This document shows positions 43,037 through 50,656 of a DNA stretch of 64,000 nucleotides, piece after piece. The number at the start of each line of letters is the position of its first letter. The stretch's first letter is position 1. This DNA comes from Chitinophaga rupis. Lineage in GTDB: Bacteria > Bacteroidota > Bacteroidia > Chitinophagales > Chitinophagaceae. A model generated the notes under the pieces. It was not told the DNA's origin, did no database searches, and saw only the letters and a list, made by a program, of their open reading frames with translations. The position numbers and the translations under genes are program-made. Location of the stretch: assembly GCF_900109685.1 (NCBI RefSeq), contig NZ_FOBB01000012.1:209477-273476 (forward strand). The letters run 5' to 3'.

Positions 43037-44017
43037 TTATCTGGGTACTTCCACAGCCTTAATAATCTGTGCAATCACTTCATCCGTAGCAATACCTTCC
43101 ATTTCGCGTTCCGGCGTTAGCATAATACGGTGGCGCAGCACATGCGGCAGCATTTCAACAATATCATCCGGTGTTACAAAATCACGGTCGCGCATGGCGG
43201 CTACGGCTTTGGCACAGTTCATAACGGCCAGGGATGCACGTGGCGATGCGCCCAGGTACAAAGAGGCATTCACACGGGTTTCCTGTACCAGCGCTGCAAT
43301 GTAATGCAGCAGCTTTTCTTCAATATGGATCTTGCGTACCAGCGCCTGGTATTCCATTACCTGGGTGGCCGTGATTACACGGTTCACCAGCTGTGTAATG
43401 TCCTGTATATTGTTATGCTGGTGCATAGCCTGCAGCATGGCTACTTCCTCTGCAACAGCCGGGTACTTCACCTCTATCTTAAACAGGAAGCGGTCCAGCT
43501 GAGCCTCCGGCAGGCGGTACGTACCTTCCTGCTCAATAGGGTTTTGCGTGGCTATTACCATAAACGGCAATGGCAACGGGTGTGTAATACCGTCATTGGT
43601 TACCTGCCGTTCTTCCATTACCTCAAACAGCGCCGCCTGTGTTTTGGCAGGTGCACGGTTAATTTCATCTATCAGTACCAGGTTGCTGAAAACCGGTCCC
43701 CGCTTGTATTCAAACTCCCGGCTCTGGGGGTTGAATACGGAGGTGCCCAGCACATCGGCCGGCATAATATCCGGGGTGAACTGTATACGGGAAAAGTCCG
43801 CATCCACACAGCGGGCCAGCAGCTTGGCAGTAAGTGTTTTAGCCACGCCGGGCACGCCTTCTATCAGCACATGCCCCTGCGTAAGCAGCCCCGTGATCAG
43901 CAGGTCTATCATTTCATGCTGGCCGGCTATTACCTTGCCGATCTCCGCACGGATAGCCTCCACTGACTGATGCAGTGAGGATAGGTCTGACCTGGGTTCA
44001 AATGTATTCACGTCCAT
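43037..44017 (-). CDS. MoxR-family AAA+ ATPase
   Basis: A 326-residue AAA+ ATPase. Walker A GVPGVAKT is at 54-61, Walker B LVLIDEINRAPAKTQAALFE at about 115-135, and sensor 1 is in MVIATQNPIEQEGTYRLPEA. MoxR proteins act as chaperone-like ATPases for VWA-containing partners; here the partner is the adjacent DUF58 protein. It begins directly after the DUF4350 stop, with no intergenic space, showing tight coupling. Confidence 0.97.
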   Translation of the reverse strand: MDVNTFEPRSDLSSLHQSVEAIRAEIGKVIAGQHEMIDLLITGLLTQGHVLIEGVPGVAKTLTAKLLARCVDADFSRIQFTPDIMPADVLGTSVFNPQSREFEYKRGPVFSNLVLIDEINRAPAKTQAALFEVMEERQVTNDGITHPLPLPFMVIATQNPIEQEGTYRLPEAQLDRFLFKIEVKYPAVAEEVAMLQAMHQHNNIQDITQLVNRVITATQVMEYQALVRKIHIEEKLLHYIAALVQETRVNASLYLGASPRASLAVMNCAKAVAAMRDRDFVTPDDIVEMLPHVLRHRIMLTPEREMEGIATDEVIAQIIKAVEVPR

Positions 44018-45256
44018 CTATTTCGTGTTTTGGTAAAACTGATGTATGTTCTTATAAAATTGTTCTAAATATTTATCATTGATCTGTTCCGACAGCTGTA
44101 TATGATGTATGCTGTCCACAATTTCCTGCACAGCTGCATAAGGCAAGCCCGACTTGCGCACCAGCGTATCTATAAATGCCTGGTTCAGGTAAGTGGTGTT
44201 CAGGTAAAAACGGGTACGGATATACTCCGTCCAGTGCAGCACCATTTTATGCGCCAGGTTACGGTTGTTGCCCTGCTGGTAATACAGCTGCCCCAGTGTT
44301 TCCACAAACTCCAGCGAGTTATTGGTAAGCACTTCCTTTTCCGGTATAATGCGCTGCCGGCGTTTACCTTCAAACAGCACATATAACAGCAGCAATGCCA
44401 CTACTAGCCACAATGCCCAGCGAATAGCGGGGTAGCGCATCAGCACCTGCCACTCGCTGAAATCGCCCCGGGGCCCGTTCAGGTATTTATAATATTCATC
44501 CCAATAAATAGCAGTGGGAATGTTATAGGTATAAGCCAGCTGTTTTTCCAGCGATGCCATGTTAGGCTCATGCATCAGGAAATAATTGGTAAGCGTAGAA
44601 GGGTTCAGCAGCAGGAACACCGCGCCCTTGCCATAAGCAATACGTATAAAGTTAGGCTTTGCCCGGCCGGTGCTGCTATCCGGTACAATACCGGTACCTA
44701 AAATAGTGGTAGCGCTTGTATCATAGCTGGTAAAATAACGGCCAGCAGCAATGCCCTTGCGGGAAAAAACAGTATCCGGCGCCAGGTTCGGATTTATATA
44801 ATGCTGGGTGCTTACCGGCATGCCAAAACCACCGTCCAGCGTATCTGCTTCAACGGCCAAACGGGCCTGCAGCAGGCTGTCAGGCTCTGTTGTGGCTATA
44901 AACAGCTGGTTGCCATTGGCGGCAAACTGCAGCATATCCGTTACATCCTGTTCGCTGGCGTATAGTTTTTTCGTTACCAGTATATACAGACTTTCCTCCC
45001 CCATTGCAAAGGATTGATTTTTCTTGTAGGTAAGACTAAAGGGTTTGGTCACCACCTTTACCGGCTCATTGGTATACAGGTGCGGCAGCACCTGGAACAA
45101 CGCATAACAGCCGCCCGGCTTTTTATCCTTGTAGGAAAAGCTTTGCTTGGTAAGGTCCTGGATCTCATCCTCCACCGACCGGGTACCCGCCACCAGCAGC
45201 AGAATGATGCACACCACCACCAGCACTACTATAATTATGGAAAACTTTGATTTCAA
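44018..45256 (-). CDS. DUF4350-family membrane protein
   Basis: A 412-residue protein with an N-terminal helix at about 6-24 (IIIVVLVVVCIILLLVAG), an extracytoplasmic DUF4350 domain (DKKPGGCYALFQVLPHL near 44-60), and a second helix at about 270-292 (IRWALWLVVALLLLYVLFEG). The C-terminal cytoplasmic helical part is about 295-412. DUF4350 proteins occur in MoxR-DUF58-DUF4129 operons in Bacteroidota and Actinobacteria. The gene directly abuts moxR. Confidence 0.88.
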   Translation of the reverse strand: MKSKFSIIIVVLVVVCIILLLVAGTRSVEDEIQDLTKQSFSYKDKKPGGCYALFQVLPHLYTNEPVKVVTKPFSLTYKKNQSFAMGEESLYILVTKKLYASEQDVTDMLQFAANGNQLFIATTEPDSLLQARLAVEADTLDGGFGMPVSTQHYINPNLAPDTVFSRKGIAAGRYFTSYDTSATTILGTGIVPDSSTGRAKPNFIRIAYGKGAVFLLLNPSTLTNYFLMHEPNMASLEKQLAYTYNIPTAIYWDEYYKYLNGPRGDFSEWQVLMRYPAIRWALWLVVALLLLYVLFEGKRRQRIIPEKEVLTNNSLEFVETLGQLYYQQGNNRNLAHKMVLHWTEYIRTRFYLNTTYLNQAFIDTLVRKSGLPYAAVQEIVDSIHHIQLSEQINDKYLEQFYKNIHQFYQNTK

Positions 45257-45306
45257 CTAACAAGATTTTTATGCAGGCCTGCATGGCTTTCGCCCTGCAG
45301 CCTTAA

Positions 45307-46197
45307 CTAAAGATGATTCAGTTCTTTTTGAAATTCCCGGAACCGCCCGTACACCAGCGCAAACTGTTCCTCATTCACCGCTATTTCCCCGTACCAGATA
45401 TACTCATAATCCCGGGTAAGGCGTGCAAAGGGTTGGTACCATTGGGTTTTAGATAACACCCGCAGGTAATCCGTATTGGTTTTATCCTTGCTTAAAGTGA
45501 TCAACTGCTGCTCTGACAATAAGTGCAGCGCCTGCAAATGCAGCAGCCGCACGGCCTGCCTGAAGCGCGCTCCGCTAATGGCCTCCTGTATCAGCTTTTC
45601 ATAGGCGGTAGCCGCAATGTTCTCTGCTTCCACTTCCGGCAGCTCAAGGCCGCCTTTCCGCCGGGAAAAACGAAAGCCCTGCTGCCGCATAAAAAACAGC
45701 ACCAGCAATACCAGCCCTATTATCAGCAGGGTATAAATAATATAACGAATGCTCTGTAAAAAAGCCGCCAGGGCCACTAATGCCACTGCCAGCCACCGGA
45801 AATTATCGGAGGGTGGTTTTATTTTCTTATCATACTGCAGCTTTTTATCAGCCCTTAGTTTTTCCATTACTGTAGCCGGTACTCTGCGTAGCACCAGCCC
45901 ATTGTTCTCCCACCATTCCAGGGTATCGGCATCAGCCGGTACGGCCTGGTCCCACAGGTAATGCGGAGGTACCACAACGGTATCTTCCATTACATCTTCT
46001 GAATCGCTATCCGCATCGGGAGCATTATAGGTGTCCTCATTTACCCCGGCTTCCTTTGCCGGCCCGCTCATATCCTCTACACTTAATGGAGCGTATATGG
46101 TATCCTTTGCATCCTGCGCATGCAGTAATGCCGGCAGCATAAGCAATATGCAGGCAGTTAACCAACAGTAGCGTGTATACCTATCCGTTATTCGCAT
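45307..46197 (-). CDS. DUF4129-family membrane protein
   Basis: A 296-residue protein with a signal-like N-terminal helix (CWLTACILLMLPALLHA), an acidic extracytoplasmic segment (DADSDSEDVMEDTVVV), a central transmembrane region at about 140-175, and the C-terminal DUF4129 domain (about 205-290: FRQAVRLLHLQALHLLSEQQ, YEYIWYGEIAV). It belongs to the MoxR cluster and probably forms a membrane complex with its neighbours. Confidence 0.87.
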   Translation of the reverse strand: MRITDRYTRYCWLTACILLMLPALLHAQDAKDTIYAPLSVEDMSGPAKEAGVNEDTYNAPDADSDSEDVMEDTVVVPPHYLWDQAVPADADTLEWWENNGLVLRRVPATVMEKLRADKKLQYDKKIKPPSDNFRWLAVALVALAAFLQSIRYIIYTLLIIGLVLLVLFFMRQQGFRFSRRKGGLELPEVEAENIAATAYEKLIQEAISGARFRQAVRLLHLQALHLLSEQQLITLSKDKTNTDYLRVLSKTQWYQPFARLTRDYEYIWYGEIAVNEEQFALVYGRFREFQKELNHL

Positions 46198-46230
46198 ATA
46201 GTTATTTTTCTGAAAACCTGCCGGATCTGA

Positions 46231-47232
46231 TCAATCCTTTTTATCCGCAGGTTTTATCAATGTCCCGTCGATCGTCAGCCGGTAGCCTTTGCGCTGCACG
46301 CGTATGGGGTATATTACAAAATAGCCCACAATAAAAGTGAGTGATAACACCAGGATGGAGATACTCAGCCACATAGGCATTGCCGTGTGGCGGGTTACAA
46401 ACCCTTCCAGGAAAGCCGCTACAATAAACACCGGCACCAGGCTAACAATTACTTTTACACCGTCTTTGGCGGCTCTTTTTAATGAATCTACCCGCTTGCG
46501 CGTACCGGGAAAAAGCAAACCGCTGCCCATGATCATACCTGCAGTACCGGCAATTACAATGGCCGATATTTCCAGCGTACCATGGATCCATATTACCAGT
46601 ACCGATTGCCAGCCCAGTCCTTTGGCAAAAAAATAATACTGGAAAGATCCCAGCATAATACCATTCTTGAACAGCAGCCATAAAGTGCCCACGGCAAACA
46701 TAATCCCGCTCACAAAACACATAAAGGCCACGTTAATATTGTTGTAGGCAATGGACAGGAACATGACCCATTCATTACCGCTTTTATATACGCCAAACGG
46801 ATCGCCGTTGCTGATGTTCTGCTCCGTCATGTTCACATACTCATCTCCCAGTACCCCGCGTACAAAACTTTCATCATGCGCCGCAGAAAAAGCGCCTATG
46901 ATGCTGAACAGTAAAAAATAAGAGAAGGTGAACAGCAGCAACCGGTGGTGCCTGCGCAGCAGCAAAGGCAGCTCGTATAAAAGGAACCGGCGCACCCGCC
47001 CTGCCTCTTCCCGGCGGTTGCGGTAAATATACTGGTAAATGGCCGCCGCCATGCCATTGATATACAGGGTTACTTTGCTGAAACTGTAAAAAGTTTTCGC
47101 ATAGGCAAGATCATCCAGCAAACTGGTGAACCGCTCCGCCATCACATCCGGGTCTTCACTGGGCTCCTCCTGATACTGTTTCCAGCGGGCCAGGTTCTTT
47201 TTAATGAAAGTAGATTCTCTCATATCGAACAA
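46231..47232 (-). CDS. Stage II sporulation protein M-like (SpoIIM/DUF95) membrane protein
   Basis: A 333-residue multi-span protein. The N-terminal soluble part contains ESTFIKKNLARWKQYQEEPS. At least five hydrophobic helices follow from about residue 100, with FLSIAYNNINVAFMCFVSGI, VLVIWIHGTLEISAIVIAGT and AGMIMGSGLLFPGTRKR typical of the SpoIIM family, which is common outside spore formers. First gene of the five-gene MoxR group, divergent from an RDD gene. No sporulation role is implied. Confidence 0.88.
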   Translation of the reverse strand: MFDMRESTFIKKNLARWKQYQEEPSEDPDVMAERFTSLLDDLAYAKTFYSFSKVTLYINGMAAAIYQYIYRNRREEAGRVRRFLLYELPLLLRRHHRLLLFTFSYFLLFSIIGAFSAAHDESFVRGVLGDEYVNMTEQNISNGDPFGVYKSGNEWVMFLSIAYNNINVAFMCFVSGIMFAVGTLWLLFKNGIMLGSFQYYFFAKGLGWQSVLVIWIHGTLEISAIVIAGTAGMIMGSGLLFPGTRKRVDSLKRAAKDGVKVIVSLVPVFIVAAFLEGFVTRHTAMPMWLSISILVLSLTFIVGYFVIYPIRVQRKGYRLTIDGTLIKPADKKD

Positions 47233-47257
47233 ACATATGCATTAATTAGTAAATTTG
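47230..47257. promoter_or_regulatory. Divergent -7 elements in the SpoIIM-like/RDD gap
   Basis: TAAATTTG on the plus strand (47250-47257) and TATGTTTG on the minus strand (47237-47230) both fit the Bacteroidota -7 motif. The gap is only 29 bp, so both messages would be nearly leaderless. No convincing -33 motifs are seen. Confidence 0.35.
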
Positions 47258-47261
47258 TAAT

Positions 47262-47987
47262 ATGGCTGCTATAAAAATACCAACTGCTTTTAACATTGAC
47301 CTGGAATTTGAGGCTTCCGACATTGGCCAGCGTATTGGCGCCTGGTTTATTGACCTGCTGGTGCGGGGCGCCTACCTGTGCCTGGTGCTGGTAGTAGTGT
47401 CGAATGTTAACTGGCCCAGCGATGGCAAAAACATTTTTGCTTTCTGGAGCATCCTGATCCCCATTAGCTTTTATTTCCTGTTAATGGAAATGTTCATGCG
47501 CGGACAAACACCGGGTAAAAAAGCTGTTGGTATCAAAGTAGTAAGCCTGCTGGGTAACCCGCCCAGCTTTAGCCAGCATATGATCCGCTGGTTATTCCGT
47601 ATCCTGGAAACGCCGGTGATCATATGGGGTGTAGTACCTCTTGTGTCCATCATCCGCTCCAAATACAACCAGCGCCTGGGCGATCTGGTAGCCGGCACCA
47701 TTGTGGTGAACACCAAAAACAAAAGCAAGCTAAGCGACACTATTTTCCGGGAAGTATCCCAAACAGACTACCAGCCCCATTTTCCACAGATCCTGCGCCT
47801 TTCGGATAAGGACCTCAATAAAGTAAAAGAGCTGATGGACCTGGCACTTAAATCCAATAACCAGGAATTAAGCGCCAAGGTGGCCTACCGGGTAAGGGAT
47901 GTACTTAAGATTGAAACGGAAATGGAACATGTGCAATTCCTCGAAACCCTTTTGAACGATTATAATTACTACGTTACAAAAGATTAA
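47262..47987 (+). CDS. RDD-family membrane protein, long form
   Basis: A 241-residue protein. The RDD domain (about 15-155) has IGAWFIDLLVRGAYLCLVLV, MRGQTPGKKAVGIKVVSLLG and RLGDLVAGTIVVNTK, with Arg and Asp in their usual helix positions. The C-terminal about 75 residues are a soluble helical extension (LRLSDKDLNKVKELMDLALK). RDD proteins may transport small solutes or ions, but the role is unsettled. It is divergent from the SpoIIM-like gene, a pairing common in these MoxR clusters. Confidence 0.9.
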   Translation: MAAIKIPTAFNIDLEFEASDIGQRIGAWFIDLLVRGAYLCLVLVVVSNVNWPSDGKNIFAFWSILIPISFYFLLMEMFMRGQTPGKKAVGIKVVSLLGNPPSFSQHMIRWLFRILETPVIIWGVVPLVSIIRSKYNQRLGDLVAGTIVVNTKNKSKLSDTIFREVSQTDYQPHFPQILRLSDKDLNKVKELMDLALKSNNQELSAKVAYRVRDVLKIETEMEHVQFLETLLNDYNYYVTKD

Positions 47988-47993
47988 CCCGCC

Positions 47994-48458
47994 TTATTTT
48001 TTCACTACAGTAGTATCCGTCCACTTGTCATGCCAGGGCGCTGCGCCAAAACCGGAAAACGGTTCAAAAGGTACAATGCGGCTAAAGCTGCGTTTAAGCG
48101 CAGTACCAAAATCCAGGGGTTGCCCGTCATTCTTTACCGCATAGGTGCCCGTGATCAGCTTACCAATAGTACGGCCCTTGTTAAAGGCTTCCATTACGCT
48201 GGTATAAAGGATCAGGGAAGAGTACACAGCCAGGTAATACAGCCCCGTTTGATCCGGCAGGTCTTCCGTATCGCCGCCGTTCAGGCTAATGCCCACACCC
48301 AGCAGGAACAGCAGGCCAAACGCAATTAAATAGGTAACGATCAGGTCAATCAGGTAATTGGCAAAACGCTGCCCCTGTGTAGCATGATTTAAAACTACAA
48401 TTTCGTCAAGATCAGCCAATAGGTCTTGCTGGCCGGAGGATGGATGAATTGTTTCCAT
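47994..48458 (-). CDS. RDD-family membrane protein, short form
   Basis: A 154-residue protein when started at ATG 48458-48456 (METIHPSSGQQDLL); an upstream ATG adds 22 residues of poor fit. The RDD domain has GQRFANYLIDLIVTYLIAFG, then FNKGRTIGKLITGTYAV and ends with SFSRIVPFEPFSGFG. It is convergent with the longer RDD gene, 6 bp apart. Confidence 0.85.
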   Translation of the reverse strand: METIHPSSGQQDLLADLDEIVVLNHATQGQRFANYLIDLIVTYLIAFGLLFLLGVGISLNGGDTEDLPDQTGLYYLAVYSSLILYTSVMEAFNKGRTIGKLITGTYAVKNDGQPLDFGTALKRSFSRIVPFEPFSGFGAAPWHDKWTDTTVVKK

Positions 48459-48554
48459 AGAGGTATAGTTTTGATGTCCCTTTTTCAGGCTTTTAAAATT
48501 ACTGCGCAGGGCCGGCAAATCCATGACCCGAAAGGGGCATTTTCAGGATAAAAA

Positions 48555-48582
48555 AAGGTGCTCCGCCTTTGCGGAACACCTT
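48555..48582 (-). terminator. Terminator of the DUF5684-like gene
   Basis: AAGGTGCTCCGC pairs with GCGGAACACCTT around CTTT, followed on the minus strand by TTTTTTTATCC. It is 36 bp past the stop codon. Confidence 0.9.
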
Positions 48583-48618
48583 CAGTTAATACTTTTCCCT
48601 TGTGAAGAGCTTTCCAGC

Positions 48619-49035
48619 CTATCTAATGTCCGCGCCAATGCTCTGGATCTGATCGCCCAAACCGGCAGAAGGGTTACCGGCAGGTCCCTGGTACACGATA
48701 GATTTGTCAAATGCCAGGATCGGGAAGAAAACAATACCCAGTAATACCAGGCCAACGGTAAAACCGGTGTCCTTACCGAAGCTTTTGCTGAGCAGGTTAT
48801 AAGCCCAGATCATGAAAATGATGTTCAGGTAAGGAATGATCATTAATAAAACCCACCATCCTGGTTTACCAATGATCTTGGTAAGGATGTATAAGTTATA
48901 AATAGGCACAATGGCGGCCCAGCCAGGCTGTCCGGCTTTTTCAAAGATCTTCCACATACTGGCAACTATCAGCACGACAATAGCCAGGATGATAATACCA
49001 AAAACAATGAAGAAGGATGACATTGCAGAATCCAT
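48619..49035 (-). CDS. Small DUF5684-like membrane protein
   Basis: A 138-residue protein with about three or four helices. The pattern KIFEKAGQPGWAAIVPIYNL, then GKPGWWVLLMIIPYLN is typical of DUF5684-type proteins found across bacteria next to signal peptidase or RDD genes. Function is unknown. It has its own terminator. Met5 is an alternative start. Confidence 0.85.
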   Translation of the reverse strand: MDSAMSSFFIVFGIIILAIVVLIVASMWKIFEKAGQPGWAAIVPIYNLYILTKIIGKPGWWVLLMIIPYLNIIFMIWAYNLLSKSFGKDTGFTVGLVLLGIVFFPILAFDKSIVYQGPAGNPSAGLGDQIQSIGADIR

Positions 49036-49188
49036 AAAATAACTGGTTTTTAAACAGAGGTTTTAAAATAGGTTAAAGAATACATCACAAATAAACCGTA
49101 TTTCTATGGAAATGTTCACTAATTTATATTATTTTTTAAAATATACGTATAACTACGTGTGAACCAATATGATTATTTCTACAGAAAG

Positions 49189-49219
49189 TTTGCATTTTTC
49201 CTCAATTCCCTTACCTTTG
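49189..49219 (+). promoter_or_regulatory. Promoter of the SRP RNA gene
   Basis: TTTG (49189-49192) is followed after exactly 19 nt by TACCTTTG (49212-49219). The mature RNA would start about 5 nt later. It is the clearest promoter in the window and calibrates the others. Confidence 0.9.
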
Positions 49220-49223
49220 CAAC

Positions 49224-49320
49224 CGGCAAGTCTTATACGACCAGCTCCTGCTGAACTCCCCCAGGACAGGAATGTAGCAAGGGTAGGCGGTTGTAGCGGT
49301 GCGATGTAAGTAACTTGCCG
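49224..49320 (+). ncRNA. ffs: Signal recognition particle RNA, small bacterial type
   Basis: About 97 nt. The apical domain is visible: GCTCCTGCTGAAC, CCCCAGGACAGGAATG with the conserved AGGA-type asymmetric loop, AGCAAGGGTAGGC. The ends CGGCAAGT and ACTTGCCG pair, and nine Ts follow from 49321 as terminator. It binds Ffh and guides membrane-protein targeting. Confidence 0.95.
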
Positions 49321-49352
49321 TTTTTTTTTCCTTAAGTTCCAAGTTCTTCCAG

Positions 49353-49433
49353 CGTCATTAGTGCCATCAAATAGTCATCCGGTGGCTATTTTCTTCCTCC
49401 ACCGCTAATGACCAATACCGGCGCTCAATGACC
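49353..49433. repeat. Imperfect inverted repeat after the SRP RNA
   Basis: The left arm starts GTCATTAGTGCCATC and contains GTCATCCGGTGG. The right arm (49402-49433) is CCGCTAATGACC and CGGCGCTCAATGACC, the complement with several changes. It resembles the heptad elements, but the period is partly 6-7 bp. The rest of the gap up to the transaldolase (49573) has no feature. Confidence 0.6.
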
Positions 49434-49572
49434 TGATCCATCTAACAACTGCTCCTGTTATCATTGTACTGCAAATGCACGTAGGCATCTAATCCTGAAA
49501 AGTATTATCCTGCTGCAAAAGCGTCATGTGAAGCAGATCAATAACTCAATTAAAAGACAAATACTTTATTAT

Positions 49573-50226
49573 ATGAAATTCTTTATAGATACAGCTAACC
49601 TTGCACAGATACAGGAAGCGCACGACCTGGGAATTTTAGACGGGGTAACCACCAACCCTTCCCTGATGGCCAAAGAAGGCATTAAAGGCGAAGAAGCCAT
49701 CATGAAGCATTACGTAACCATTTGCGATATGGTAAAGGGTGATGTAAGTGCGGAAGTGATCTCAACCGACTTTGACGGTATTATTGAAGAAGGTAAAAAG
49801 CTGGCGGCCCTGCACCCCCGCATTGTGGTAAAAGTGCCCATGATCAAAGACGGGGTAAAAGCCATTAAATGGTTCACCGAAAATAAGATCAAAACCAACT
49901 GTACCCTGGTGTTCTCAGCAGGGCAGGCTATACTGGCTGCCAAAGCCGGCGCTACCTATGTATCGCCTTTCATTGGCCGTATAGATGACAGCGCATGGGA
50001 TGGTGTGGACCTGATTGCCCAGATCGCCAACATTTACAGCTTACAGAGCTTTAAAACGGAAATACTGGCTGCCTCTATCCGCAGCGCTTTACATATTGTA
50101 AAGTGCGCAGAAGCCGGCGCCGACGTTTGTACCTGCCCGTTAGATTCAATCCTGGGCCTGCTCAAACATCCGCTTACCGATATTGGCCTGGCCAAGTTCC
50201 TGGAAGATGCCAAGAAAACCAGGTAA
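49573..50226 (+). CDS. Transaldolase, small (FSA/TalC-like) type
   Basis: A 217-residue TIM-barrel aldolase. The start at 49573 (MKFFIDTANLAQIQEAHDLG) is the family N-terminus. DGVTTNPSLMAKEG, RIVVKVPMIKDG with the Schiff-base Lys, TNCTLVFSAGQAILAAKAGA and SPFIGRIDD are all present. The small subfamily transfers dihydroxyacetone units in the pentose phosphate pathway or acts as fructose-6-phosphate aldolase. It is a single gene with its own terminator. Confidence 0.95.
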   Translation: MKFFIDTANLAQIQEAHDLGILDGVTTNPSLMAKEGIKGEEAIMKHYVTICDMVKGDVSAEVISTDFDGIIEEGKKLAALHPRIVVKVPMIKDGVKAIKWFTENKIKTNCTLVFSAGQAILAAKAGATYVSPFIGRIDDSAWDGVDLIAQIANIYSLQSFKTEILAASIRSALHIVKCAEAGADVCTCPLDSILGLLKHPLTDIGLAKFLEDAKKTR

Positions 50227-50251
50227 AGATTGTATACTTTTTAAGATGGTG

Positions 50252-50287
50252 TCCCGGTACAATGCCAGTTGTACCGGGATTTTTTTT
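50252..50287 (+). terminator. Terminator of the transaldolase gene
   Basis: TCCCGGTACAA pairs exactly with TTGTACCGGGA around TGCCAG, followed by eight Ts. It is 25 bp after the stop. Confidence 0.95.
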
Positions 50288-50289
50288 AG

Positions 50290-50401
50290 GCTGAATGCTA
50301 AACGCCGAACGCATAACGCTTTCCCACATTATATTCAGCCCGTTCCCTTATTGCACCGCATTAAGTGTTCGGCGTTCAGCATTCAGCGTTTAGCATTTAG
50401 C
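50290..50401. repeat. Heptad inverted repeat, word GCNNAAY, with conserved loop
   Basis: The left arm is GCTGAAT, GCTAAAC, GCCGAAC, GCATAAC (50290-50317). The right arm is GTTCGGC, GTTCAGC, ATTCAGC, GTTTAGC, ATTTAGC (50367-50401). The loop starts GCTTTCCCACATT and includes AGCCC and GCATTAAG, as in the element at 42916-43036. Confidence 0.95.
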
Positions 50402-50434
50402 AGATTTCAGTATTTTCCCTCATTTCCCCCAACA

Positions 50435-50477
50435 CGTATTTATACGGGTACGCATATAGGAAAATGCGTATTTATAC
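50435..50477. promoter_or_regulatory. Possible operator upstream of the NDH-2 gene
   Basis: CGTATTTATAC occurs twice as a direct repeat (50435-50445 and 50467-50477, 32 bp apart). Between them TACGCAT and ATGCGTA form an exact inverted repeat (50448-50454, 50464-50470). About 180 bp before the NDH-2 start. Regulator unknown. The remaining gap to 50656 shows no gene. Confidence 0.45.
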
Positions 50478-50656
50478 CAGCCTCTTCTTAGTTTTCCACA
50501 CGATTTATATCAGGGATTAAACATATCTTTCATTATTTTCTGAAAGTTTTGTAATTTTGATATGTAATTTAAACCTAAAAGCACTATCGCTGGTACAGCA
50601 TTTGTCGCCTGTTGTAGTGCAGTACTAAAGATTGTCTCATCAATAAATAATTTGTT

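Noticed and set aside
42916..50401. REP or IS-end (RAYT-type) elements
   Set aside because: No REP-like tetranucleotide head, no transposase remnant and no target duplication are visible; arms are heptad arrays of element-specific words.
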